From an uncultured Rhodoplanes sp. (lineage in GTDB: Bacteria > Pseudomonadota > Alphaproteobacteria > Rhizobiales > Xanthobacteraceae): a stretch of DNA of 6,598 bases. Positions 1-6,141 of this stretch are shown piece after piece. How positions within the stretch are numbered: the first letter of the stretch is position 1; the number at the start of each line of letters is the position of its first letter. The notes below the pieces were generated by a model. That model was not told the DNA's origin. It saw only the letters and a list, made by a program, of their open reading frames with translations, and did not search any database. A program made the position numbers and the translations under genes. The DNA is taken from NCBI GenBank assembly GCA_936924235.1, contig CAKZHN010000048.1, positions 1-6,598 of the forward strand, given 5' to 3'.

Positions 1-756
<756 letters not shown>

Positions 757-776
757 TCGCACGACACCCGAAATGC

Positions 777-805
777 AAAACGGCGGGCGAAAGCCCGCCG
801 TTTTT
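777..805. terminator. Bidirectional Rho-independent terminator between rpoD and the convergent small gene
   Basis: A perfect hairpin with stem CGGCGGGC (781-788), GNRA-type tetraloop GAAA (789-792) and stem GCCCGCCG (793-800). It is flanked by AAAA on the left (777-780) and TTTTT on the right (801-805), so the RNA ends in a U tract when read from either strand. It starts 21 bases after the rpoD stop and lies just downstream of the stop of the opposing gene (822), so one structure serves both convergent units. Confidence 0.93.
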
Positions 806-821
806 GCTTTGCAGCGACCGA

Positions 822-1058
822 CTACTTCTTCTTCTCGCCCGAGCGGCTGATCGTCTTGATCCTCAGCGGCGGGCGGCCGGACTTCTCCGCGATGTCGCGG
901 TCCTGCTCCTCGATCACCCCGCGCGCCGGCTCGTCCTCGTCCAGGCCGCCCAGCAGGTCAGCCGGCACCCGGCGGTTGGAGCGCTGCGAGCCGTCCTCGT
1001 AGATCACGTCGAACAGGACGAATTCGCCGCCGGTCCGCGTTCCAGGTTTCCGCGCCAT
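822..1058 (-). CDS. Small conserved hypothetical protein, 78 aa
   Basis: A short, charged, soluble protein running MARKPGTRTGGEFVLFDVIYEDG... to ...SRSGEKKK. I do not recognise a named domain. From memory, similar proteins occur beside rpoD in Bradyrhizobium-type genomes, but the function is unknown to me. Visible features are a basic N-terminus, a hydrophobic beta-like segment FVLFDVIYEDG (about residues 13-23), an acidic middle (GLDEDEPARGVIEEQDRDI) and a basic tail ending in three lysines. There is no signal peptide or membrane segment. The frame stays open upstream to an ATG at 1136, but the start at 1058 is preferred: the upstream extension has the look of untranslated leader (low-complexity, hairpin-forming GC), and an AAGG-rich purine tract lies about 12-16 bases before 1058. 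The gene converges on rpoD and shares its terminator. Its coding status rests on sensible composition and on context. Confidence 0.75.
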   Translation of the reverse strand: MARKPGTRTGGEFVLFDVIYEDGSQRSNRRVPADLLGGLDEDEPARGVIEEQDRDIAEKSGRPPLRIKTISRSGEKKK

Positions 1059-1280
1059 GTTTTTTTCCGCCTTCTTCTCGGATAGCGCCGCCCCGCCCGC
1101 GCGGGGCTGTTTGCACCAAACTGCGGCAAAGCGCAATGCGGGCGCCTACGCATGACATGGCTGAAATTTCCGATATCCCCGCTATGCGGCGGCCTTCTCG
1201 GCATGCGCCGATGCCCGCTTCGCATCACGGCACCGGCATGGCATCATCGCCGCGGCGGGGATAAACGAGGATCCGGCACG

Positions 1281-2078
1281 ATGCGGCGTCTGCTCGCTGT
1301 TCTCTTTCTTGCACTTTTTGCGACCCCGTCGTTTGCCGCGCAATGCGGCGGCGATTTCAACGCCTTCCTCGCCACCATGGGGCGCGAGGCGCAGCAGCAG
1401 GGTGTCTCGCGGGCGGTGATCGACCAGGCCTTCGCCGGCGTCACGCAGGACCAGGGCGTGCTGTCCTTCGACCGCCGCCAGCGCGGCACCTTCCGCAAGA
1501 GCTTCGAGGAATATGCCGCCACGCGCGTCACCGGCGGCCGCATCAGCGGCGGCAAGGCGCGCATGCAGCGCAACGCCGCGCTGCTGCAACGCATCGAGCA
1601 GCGCTTCGGCGTGCCGGGCAATCTGATCGTTGCGATCTGGGGACTCGAGACTGACTTCGGCACCGGCGACATGGGCAAGCTGCCGGTCATCCGCGTGGTC
1701 TCGACCTTGGCGCATGACTGCCGCCGCACCGATCTCTTCCAGCACGAGCTGCTCGCGGCGCTGAGCATCCTGCAGCGCGGCGACCTGCCGCTGCGCGATC
1801 TGATCGGCGCCTATGCGGGCGAGATCGGCCAGACCCAGTTCCTGCCGTCGTCCTACATCAAGTACGGCGTCGACTTCGACGGCAACGGCCATGTCGATCT
1901 GCGCCACAGCGTGCCGGACGTGCTTGCCTCGACGGCCAATCTGCTCAAGACCAACGGCTGGCAGCCGGGCGGCGACTATCACGAGGGCTCGCAGAACTTC
2001 ACGGTGATGCGCGAGTGGAACCGCGCCGAGGTTTACCGCAAGACGATCGGGCTGTTTGCCGACCGGCTGGGGCGTTAA
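1281..2078 (+). CDS. Periplasmic lytic murein transglycosylase, MltB/SLT_2 family
   Basis: Cleaves the MurNAc-GlcNAc bond of peptidoglycan to give 1,6-anhydro-MurNAc ends, for wall remodelling and turnover in the periplasm. The product is 265 residues. A Sec signal peptide occupies residues 1-19 (MRRLLAVLFLALFATPSFA, then AQC). The cysteine at 22 is preceded by AAQ, a poor lipobox, so a soluble rather than lipid-anchored form is likely, unlike E. coli MltB. The catalytic glutamate is probably E123 in IWGLETDFG. Family motifs follow: AGEIGQTQFLPSSY (179-192), an EF-hand-like loop DFDGNGHVDL (198-207), and VPDVLASTANLLKTNGW (211-227). Length matches the short alphaproteobacterial MltB_2 group, which lacks a C-terminal peptidoglycan-binding domain. 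The start at 1281 is set by the signal peptide and by GAGGA at 1267-1271, nine bases upstream; an upstream in-frame ATG at 1152 would bury the signal. The Mur ligase gene follows on the same strand after 136 bases. Confidence 0.93.
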   Translation: MRRLLAVLFLALFATPSFAAQCGGDFNAFLATMGREAQQQGVSRAVIDQAFAGVTQDQGVLSFDRRQRGTFRKSFEEYAATRVTGGRISGGKARMQRNAALLQRIEQRFGVPGNLIVAIWGLETDFGTGDMGKLPVIRVVSTLAHDCRRTDLFQHELLAALSILQRGDLPLRDLIGAYAGEIGQTQFLPSSYIKYGVDFDGNGHVDLRHSVPDVLASTANLLKTNGWQPGGDYHEGSQNFTVMREWNRAEVYRKTIGLFADRLGR

Positions 2079-2134
2079 CGGCTGCCCCGATTCACCACAA
2101 TCTCCCGCCGCAGCCGCTCCAGGCGCTGCGAAAC

Positions 2135-2164
2135 TTTACAGCGGTCGGAGCGGGCTCCTACAAT
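2135..2164 (+). promoter_or_regulatory. Candidate sigma70 promoter for the Mpl-like ligase gene
   Basis: TTTACA (2135-2140) and TACAAT (2159-2164) each match the sigma70 consensus at five of six positions and are separated by 18 bases. The predicted transcript start is near 2171, giving a leader of about 45 bases before the ATG at 2215. The spacer holds a perfect 12-bp palindrome, GGAGCGGGCTCC (2147-2158), which could be an operator or chance. Prediction from sequence only. Confidence 0.5.
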
Positions 2165-2214
2165 TCGCCTCCTGCGGGAACCGCCGGCAGAACGCCGTCG
2201 CGTTTGGGGGATCG

Positions 2215-3657
2215 ATGAACATCTCGAAGGCGCACTTCATCGGCATTGCCGGCAAAGGCATGAGCGCCACTGCGCTGCTCCTGAAGCAGATGGGTGTCGA
2301 GATCAGCGGCTCCGACGAGGGCTTCTATCCGCCGGTCAGCGATTACCTCAAGAGCGCGAACGTCCCGTTCTCGAAGGGCTACCGCAAGGAGAACATTCCG
2401 GACGACGCCGACGTCATCATCATCGGCAAGAACGCCAAGCTCGTGCCCGAAGCCAACGAAGAGGTACGGGCGGCCTTTGCCAGCGGCAAGCTGGTGCGCT
2501 CGTTCGCCGACATCGTGCACGACCTGACGGTGGCGTCCGAGAACATCGTCGTCGCGGGCTCCTACGGGAAATCGACCTGCACCGCGCTGCTGGCCTGGTG
2601 CCTGCGGACAGCCAAGAAAGACCCGAGCTATTTCATCGGCGAGGTCACCAACGGCTTCGAGAGCTACGCGCAGCGGGGGCAGGGCCCCGTGTTCGTCCTC
2701 GAAGGCGACGAGTACCCGTCGTCGAACTGGGACAGCACCTCCAAGTTTCTGCACTACAACGCCCGCAACGTCCTGCTCACCTCGGCGACGCACGACCACA
2801 TCAACGTGTTTCCGACCCACGCGGATTATCTGCGGCCGTTCCGCGCGCTGCTCGACGGGCTGCCGCGCGACGGCGTGCTGGTCGCCTGCAGCAGTGAGCC
2901 GCACGCCCGCGCGCTCGTGCAGGCCACAGGCCGGCAAGCGGTGCTCTATGCCCTGGACGACAAGGCCCATTGGCATGCGGACAACATCGTGCACGGCGCC
3001 CGGACCGACTTCGACCTGATGCGCGGCAACGAGAAGGTGGTCCGCCTTTCGACGCTGCATCTCGGCAACCACAACATCGAGAACATCGTCGGCGTCAGCG
3101 CGATGCTGCTTGAGAAAGGCCTGCTGACGCCCGACGAGCTCGCCGCCGGCGTGGCGTCGTTCATGGGCGTCAAGCGCCGCATGGAGCTTCTGTCGATTGC
3201 GTCGACCGTGCCGGTGTATGAAGGGTTCGGCTCTTCCTATGAGAAGGCCAAGAGCGCGATCGCCGCGATCAAGTTGCATTTCCCAGACCGGCGCCTGGTC
3301 GTGGTGTTCGAGCCGCACACCTTCACCTGGCGCAACCGCGAGGCGATCGCGGCCTACGACGACGTGTTCGACGGCGCCGCCAAGGTCTTCATCTACGAGC
3401 CGGCGTCGCAGGGCGCGGCCACGCACGCGCAGCTCACCCAGGCAGAGATCGTCGCCCGCGTCAGAAGCGCGAGCTACGACGCGGAGCCGATCGTCGACCC
3501 GCAGGAGGCCCTGCAGCGGCTTGACGGCATGCTGCGGTCCGACGATGTCGTGCTGCTGCTCACCTCGGGCGAGCTGGGCGGGCTGATCAAGACCATCCCG
3601 AAGCTTGCCGAGCGGAAGTTTCCGAGCAAAACCGGTGAACCGGCCACGGCCGCGTAG
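2215..3657 (+). CDS. Mpl-like Mur ligase family protein (murein peptide ligase-like), divergent
   Basis: A 480-residue cytoplasmic ATP-dependent Mur ligase. Closest in layout to Mpl, which joins recycled L-Ala-gamma-D-Glu-mDAP tripeptide to UDP-MurNAc. The N-terminal UDP-binding Rossmann domain begins HFIGIAGKGMSATALLLKQMG and carries the Mpl-type GSDEGFYPPVSDYL (32-45). The ATP P-loop is AGSYGKST (114-121), where Mpl and MurC have GTHGKTT. The middle domain has VLEGDEYPSSNWDSTSKFLHY (161-181) and ATHDHINVF (191-199), at the place of Mpl's ADEYD, SKFVHY and LEFDHADIF. Then come GNHNIEN (284-290), GVKRRMEL (318-325), and a C-terminal domain with VFEPHTFTWRNR (364-375). The usual YDD(F/Y)AHHP segment is replaced by YEGFGSSYEKAKSA (335-348), so substrate and activity are uncertain. 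The start at 2215 puts the glycine-rich motif at the N-terminus and has GGGGGA (2206-2211) three bases upstream, a rather short spacing. Family is secure; Mpl activity is an inference. Confidence 0.85.
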   Translation: MNISKAHFIGIAGKGMSATALLLKQMGVEISGSDEGFYPPVSDYLKSANVPFSKGYRKENIPDDADVIIIGKNAKLVPEANEEVRAAFASGKLVRSFADIVHDLTVASENIVVAGSYGKSTCTALLAWCLRTAKKDPSYFIGEVTNGFESYAQRGQGPVFVLEGDEYPSSNWDSTSKFLHYNARNVLLTSATHDHINVFPTHADYLRPFRALLDGLPRDGVLVACSSEPHARALVQATGRQAVLYALDDKAHWHADNIVHGARTDFDLMRGNEKVVRLSTLHLGNHNIENIVGVSAMLLEKGLLTPDELAAGVASFMGVKRRMELLSIASTVPVYEGFGSSYEKAKSAIAAIKLHFPDRRLVVVFEPHTFTWRNREAIAAYDDVFDGAAKVFIYEPASQGAATHAQLTQAEIVARVRSASYDAEPIVDPQEALQRLDGMLRSDDVVLLLTSGELGGLIKTIPKLAERKFPSKTGEPATAA

Positions 3658-3674
3658 GTTGCGTCAAACTCCGC

Positions 3675-3757
3675 CGTCATGCCCGGCCTTGTGCCGGGCA
3701 TCCACGCCTTGGCGACGAAGTAAGACGCGGATGGCCGGGACAAGCCCGGCCACGACG
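3675..3757. repeat. 83-bp palindromic intergenic repeat, copy 1
   Basis: Begins CGTCATGCCCGGC and ends GCCCGGCCACGACG, so the outer ends are near-complementary. Inside are two local hairpins, CCCGGC-cttgt-GCCGGG on the left and GGCCGGG-acaa-GCCCGGCC on the right (loops approximate), plus a further complementary pair CATCCACG / CGGATG. The whole can fold as a long hairpin or cruciform. By my hand alignment it matches copy 2 at 76 of 83 positions without gaps. It lies 17 bases after the Mur ligase stop and 30 bases before the end of the convergent msrA, where no classical U-tract terminator is visible, so it may end or stabilise both transcripts. Elements of this type are common in Bradyrhizobium-like genomes (recalled, not searched). 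Confidence 0.9.
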
Positions 3758-3787
3758 AGTGGTTAGATTCGCACGATCGAAAAATGC

Positions 3788-4486
3788 CTACTTCGCGTTC
3801 GCGACCAGCACCGGCTTGTCGCGATAAAGATCCGGCAGCATGCGCTTGAGGTTCTCCACCTTCGGCGCATCGTTGATCACGATGTACATGTTGCTCGGAT
3901 TGTTGAACGCGTAGTCCTGGTGATAGGCCTCGGCCGGATAGAACGCGGCCTTCATGGTGCCGGTCTTGGTCACGATCGGCTGCGGGAACGCCTTCGCGGC
4001 GTCGAGCTGCGCCACATAGGCCTTGGCGATCTTCGCCTGCTCGTCGGTTTGCGGGAAAATTTCGCTGCGATACTGCGGGCCGCTGTCCGGCCCCTGGCGG
4101 TTGAGCTCGGTCGGGTTGTGCGCCACCGAGAAGAAGATCTGCAGGAGCTTGCCGTAGGAGATCACCTTCGGGTCGTAGGTGATCTGCACGGCCTCGGCAT
4201 GGCCGGTGCGGCCGCCCGACACGGTGTGATAGTCGGCATCCTTCTTGTCGCCGCCCGCATAGCCCGACACGGCTTTGATCACGCCGTTGGTGTGCTGGTA
4301 GACCGCCTGGATGCCCCAGAAGCAGCCGCCGGCGACCACCGCGGTCTGCAGGCCGCTCGCGTCCGCGGCATCGAGCTTCGGCGCCTCGACCTGCACAGCG
4401 CTTTCCGAATGGGCTCGGACGAGGGGAAGTGCTGCGATCGCCGCAAGGGCCACGAAGGCGGTGCCGACCAGAGCCTGAAGGCGCAT
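3788..4486 (-). CDS. msrA: Exported peptide-methionine (S)-S-oxide reductase MsrA
   Basis: Reduces the S-epimer of methionine sulfoxide in proteins or free methionine; here probably in the periplasm. The protein is 232 residues. Residues 1-25 form a Sec signal peptide (basic MRLQ, hydrophobic VGTAFVALAAIAALPL, cleavage near VRA/HS). The MsrA domain starts near 48 with GGCFWG (53-58); C55 is the catalytic cysteine. Further conserved parts are VSGYAGGD (73-80), YHTVSGGRTGHAEAV with E98, YDPKVISY, HNPTELNRQGPDSGPQYRS (123-141) with D134 and Y139, and YPAEAYHQDY (183-192). C55 is the only cysteine in the protein; the C-terminal resolving cysteines of E. coli-type enzymes are absent. The start at 4486 is favoured over the in-frame ATG at 4585 because it exposes the signal peptide and has GGGAG a few bases upstream. 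The gene is divergent from yciA and convergent with the Mur ligase gene. Confidence 0.95.
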   Translation of the reverse strand: MRLQALVGTAFVALAAIAALPLVRAHSESAVQVEAPKLDAADASGLQTAVVAGGCFWGIQAVYQHTNGVIKAVSGYAGGDKKDADYHTVSGGRTGHAEAVQITYDPKVISYGKLLQIFFSVAHNPTELNRQGPDSGPQYRSEIFPQTDEQAKIAKAYVAQLDAAKAFPQPIVTKTGTMKAAFYPAEAYHQDYAFNNPSNMYIVINDAPKVENLKRMLPDLYRDKPVLVANAK

Positions 4487-4512
4487 GAATGTCTCCCGGG
4501 GTTGTTGACGAT

Positions 4513-4542
4513 AATCTATCGCCGCTGTGGCGTTTCGCCCAA
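4513..4542 (-). promoter_or_regulatory. Weak candidate promoter for msrA
   Basis: Read on the minus strand, TTGGGC (4537-4542) and TAGATT (4513-4518) are separated by 18 bases and lie 27-56 bases upstream of the msrA start. The -35 keeps only the TTG core and the -10 matches four of six positions. Placed in the 119-bp divergent region between msrA and yciA, where a promoter is expected; the exact site is uncertain. Confidence 0.3.
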
Positions 4543-4547
4543 ACACG

Positions 4548-4577
4548 TTTTCACACGGTTCCGTGAACCCGTAAGAT
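4548..4577 (+). promoter_or_regulatory. Weak candidate promoter for yciA, with a 12-bp palindrome in the spacer
   Basis: TTTTCA (4548-4553) and TAAGAT (4572-4577) each match the sigma70 consensus at four of six positions, with an 18-base spacer. The spacer contains the perfect palindrome CACGGTTCCGTG (4554-4565), a possible repressor site. The -10 ends 28 bases before the ATG at 4606, and the ribosome site GGAGGA (4590-4595) would lie within the transcript. Confidence 0.3.
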
Positions 4578-4605
4578 GCCGCCACAAGCGGAGGACGTTC
4601 TCATC

Positions 4606-4998
4606 ATGGCAGACAGCGACACCACGCCGCGCGGCATGCTCACGGTCCGCATCAGCGCGATGCCGGCCGACACCAACGCCAACGGCGACATCTTCGGTGG
4701 CTGGGTGCTGTCGCGCATGGACCAAGCCGGCGGCATCGCCGGGGTCGAGCGCGCGAGAGGCCGCGTCGTCACCGTGGCGCTCGATGCCATGCAGTTCATC
4801 CGCCCGGTGAGGGTCGGCGACGTGCTCGAGGTCTACACCGAGGTCGAGCACGTGGGCCGCACCTCGATGAAGATCCATGTCGAGGCCTGGGCGCGGCGCT
4901 TCCAGACCCATCTCCAGGAGAAGGTCACCGACGCGACGTTCACGTTCGTCGCGATCGATGACGCCGGCCGCCCGCGGCCGATCCCGAAGGATGTGTAG
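4606..4998 (+). CDS. yciA: Acyl-CoA thioesterase, YciA type (hotdog fold)
   Basis: Hydrolyses acyl-CoA to free acid and CoA in the cytoplasm, adjusting acyl-CoA pools. The 130-residue product is one hotdog domain, the usual size for YciA. The family signature MPADTNANGDIFGGWVLSRM (19-38) is followed by DQAGG, which supplies the conserved active-site aspartate (D39). GRVVTVALDAMQFIRPVRVGD (52-72) is the second conserved block, with strands EVYTEVEHVGRTSMKIHVEAW after it. The end GRPRPIP (121-127) is also typical. The start at 4606 has a strong GGAGGA (4590-4595) ten bases upstream; an in-frame ATG at 4576 would add ten residues not seen in the family and lacks a ribosome site. The gene is divergent from msrA and followed after 42 bases by the second palindromic repeat. 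Substrate range cannot be read from the sequence. Confidence 0.93.
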   Translation: MADSDTTPRGMLTVRISAMPADTNANGDIFGGWVLSRMDQAGGIAGVERARGRVVTVALDAMQFIRPVRVGDVLEVYTEVEHVGRTSMKIHVEAWARRFQTHLQEKVTDATFTFVAIDDAGRPRPIPKDV

Positions 4999-5040
4999 TG
5001 CGCAGAAACTGGTCCATCGAGTCGCGCTGATCTACCAGCA

Positions 5041-5123
5041 CGTCATGCCCGGCCTGGTGCCGGGCATCCACGTCTTGGCGGCAAAGTAAGGCGTGGATGG
5101 CCGGGACAAGCCCGGCCATGACG
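5041..5123. repeat. 83-bp palindromic intergenic repeat, copy 2
   Basis: Same length and structure as the copy at 3675-3757, beginning CGTCATGCCCGGC and ending GCCCGGCCATGACG. The outer arms here are perfectly complementary (CGTCATG / CATGACG), and CATCCACG pairs with CGTGGATG, so this copy folds better than copy 1. Seven differences from copy 1, mostly transitions. It sits between the convergent ends of yciA (stop 4998) and the first DUF1330 gene (stop side 5157). A role in ending or protecting both mRNAs is plausible. Confidence 0.9.
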
Positions 5124-5156
5124 GCGGAGAGAGTGAAGCGGGGGGAGAGCTGTGAG

Positions 5157-5450
5157 TTATTCGAGCCCCGACACAATCCGCACATCGCGCTCGGCGCCGT
5201 CGCCGAGCGCCTTCAGCGCGTTCTTGTAGCCGTCGCTTTCATAAGCCGCCTTGGCCTGCTCGACGCTCGGGAATTCCGAGATCACGATGCGGTCCTTCAG
5301 TCCCGCCTCGTAGGCCATCGACGCGGTGGCGCGCGCCAGATACTTGCCGCCGAACGGCGCGGTGGCCTTCGGCGCGAGCTCCGCATAGGCCGCAAGCTTC
5401 GCCGGGTCCTTGATCTTGCGATAGATCGTTACCCAATAGCCCTTCGGCAT
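5157..5450 (-). CDS. DUF1330 family protein, paralogue A
   Basis: A 97-residue cytoplasmic protein of the DUF1330 family (PF07045), which adopts a dimeric alpha-beta barrel fold; its biochemical role is not established. Family features in order are the first strand KGYWVTIYRKIKDP (3-16), the helix KLAAYAELAP, the GGKYLAR strand (about 34-40), YEAGLKDRIVISEFPS (46-61), and a C-terminal helix and strand with YKNALKALGDGAERDVRIVSGLE. No signal peptide or cysteine is present. The start at 5450 gives the family's usual short N-terminus and has GGGAG about nine bases upstream; the in-frame ATG at 5510 would add 20 residues overlapping a palindrome. It is about 60 percent identical by hand alignment to the next gene upstream (5540-5836), so the two are a tandem duplication, probably co-transcribed across an 89-base gap. 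Confidence 0.88.
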   Translation of the reverse strand: MPKGYWVTIYRKIKDPAKLAAYAELAPKATAPFGGKYLARATASMAYEAGLKDRIVISEFPSVEQAKAAYESDGYKNALKALGDGAERDVRIVSGLE

Positions 5451-5485
5451 GGTGCGCGGCTCCCTGATGTTTTCGTTGTTGGGCG

Positions 5486-5505
5486 CGAGGCTCGATCGAG
5501 CCTCG
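5486..5505. repeat. 20-bp perfect palindrome between the DUF1330 genes
   Basis: The half-site CGAGGCTCGA (5486-5495) is followed directly by its exact reverse complement (5496-5505). It lies in the 89-base gap between the two DUF1330 genes, 36 bases before the start of paralogue A in the direction of transcription. No T tract follows on the minus strand, so it is not a standard terminator. It could be a dimeric regulator site or an RNA hairpin (with a loop opened from the centre) that sets the relative expression of the pair. Confidence 0.7.
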
Positions 5506-5522
5506 GCCACGGACGCGGGAAA

Positions 5523-5552
5523 CTACTCGAGCCCCAAACCTACTCGAGCCCC
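5523..5552. repeat. 17-bp-period tandem duplication at the stop of DUF1330 paralogue B
   Basis: CTACTCGAGCCCC occurs at 5523-5535 and again at 5540-5552, separated by AAAC. The right copy encodes the Gly-Leu-Glu-stop end of paralogue B on the minus strand; the left copy is an untranslated echo that would also read Gly-Leu-Glu-stop in its own frame. This is either a local slippage duplication or a scar of the gene duplication. Confidence 0.8.
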
Positions 5553-5836
5553 TCGACGATGCGCAGGTCGCGCTCGACGCCGCCGTCCAGCGCCTTCAGC
5601 GCCGCCTGGTACTCGGGGCTGTCGTGGGCCTCGACCGCCTTCGCGACGCTCTCGAACTCCACGATCACGATGCGCTGCTTGATGCCGGCCTCGTAGGCCT
5701 GCGCCGCATCGCCGCGGGCGAGATACTTCGCGCCGTATTTGCCGAAGGCGGGACCCGCGAGCTTGGCGTAGGCCGCAAGCTTGTCCGGATCCTTGATCGC
5801 ACGGTACGCCGATACCAAGTAGCCCTTCTTCGCCAT
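5540..5836 (-). CDS. DUF1330 family protein, paralogue B
   Basis: A 98-residue DUF1330 (PF07045) protein with the same architecture as its neighbour: KGYLVSAYRAIKDPDKLAAYAKLA (4-27), a KYGAKYLAR strand, YEAGIKQRIVIVEFES, and an end reading ALKALDGGVERDLRIVEGLE. It is the promoter-proximal member of the pair. The start at 5836 has GGAG seven bases upstream. It differs from paralogue A mainly in residues 26-35 and in the segment after EFES (AKAVEAHDSPEYQ against EQAKAAYESDGYK), which may tune ligand or partner. The C-terminal GLE is identical in both. Family members are predicted small-molecule binding dimers; no reaction can be assigned. I saw no convincing promoter in the upstream 100 bases. 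Confidence 0.9.
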   Translation of the reverse strand: MAKKGYLVSAYRAIKDPDKLAAYAKLAGPAFGKYGAKYLARGDAAQAYEAGIKQRIVIVEFESVAKAVEAHDSPEYQAALKALDGGVERDLRIVEGLE

Positions 5837-6017
5837 TTCAATTCTCCGGTTCCATCTGTGGAATGCGGGCGCAAGACTAGCGCATCAAACCGCGGAAAAC
5901 ACCAGCATCCGGGATGCATTGGGCGCAGGACGCCGCCCCCCGCTGTGCCGTCGCGGTGCACTATGCCGTGGAGAAATTTCGCCGGTTTCCTTAATGGCGG
6001 CAAACCCGCGCAGCGGC

Positions 6018-6047
6018 TTGTATCGATAGGAACTGTTCAACTAAAAT
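6018..6047 (+). promoter_or_regulatory. Candidate promoter for the HAF-repeat gene
   Basis: TTGTAT (6018-6023) and TAAAAT (6042-6047) are 18 bases apart inside the only AT-rich patch of this gene-free region. The -10 matches consensus at five of six positions, the -35 at three. Transcription would start near 6054, giving an untranslated leader of about 145 bases that includes the palindrome at 6142-6157. Confidence 0.35.
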
Positions 6048-6141
6048 TTGAGCGGGATGGGAGCGGTTGTTCGGGCGTCTTAAGCCGTAGCCAGCATTGC
6101 TTCTGCGCGCGCGTCGGGGCGCGCCTCGATCTCACAGGCCG

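Noticed and set aside
1090..1107. GC hairpin GCCCCGC-CCGC-GCGGGGC in the gap between the small gene and the transglycosylase gene
   Set aside because: No U tract follows on either strand, and such structures are frequent in this composition; a regulatory role cannot be supported.
1152..1180. ATGACA with TATCCC 16 bases later as a promoter for the transglycosylase gene
   Set aside because: The -35 matches well but the -10 only at three of six positions; too weak to list as a feature.
2109..2130. Hairpin CGCAGC / GCTGCG after the transglycosylase stop as a terminator
   Set aside because: The loop is about ten bases, the stem short, and no T tract follows; it is not a convincing Rho-independent terminator.
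2158..3426. Long minus-strand open frame of 422 codons opposite the Mur ligase gene
   Set aside because: It is a shadow in high-GC coding sequence: its composition is rich in Arg, His and Val with no family motifs, and the plus strand is clearly coding.
3920..4810. Plus-strand open frame spanning msrA antisense and the yciA start
   Set aside because: It overlaps two well-recognised genes and has the low-complexity composition of an antisense shadow.
5041..5123. Short open frames through the palindromic repeats as small proteins (GLVPGIHVLAA-like peptides)
   Set aside because: These peptides are the predictable translation of the 83-bp repeat and are often mis-annotated as hypothetical proteins.
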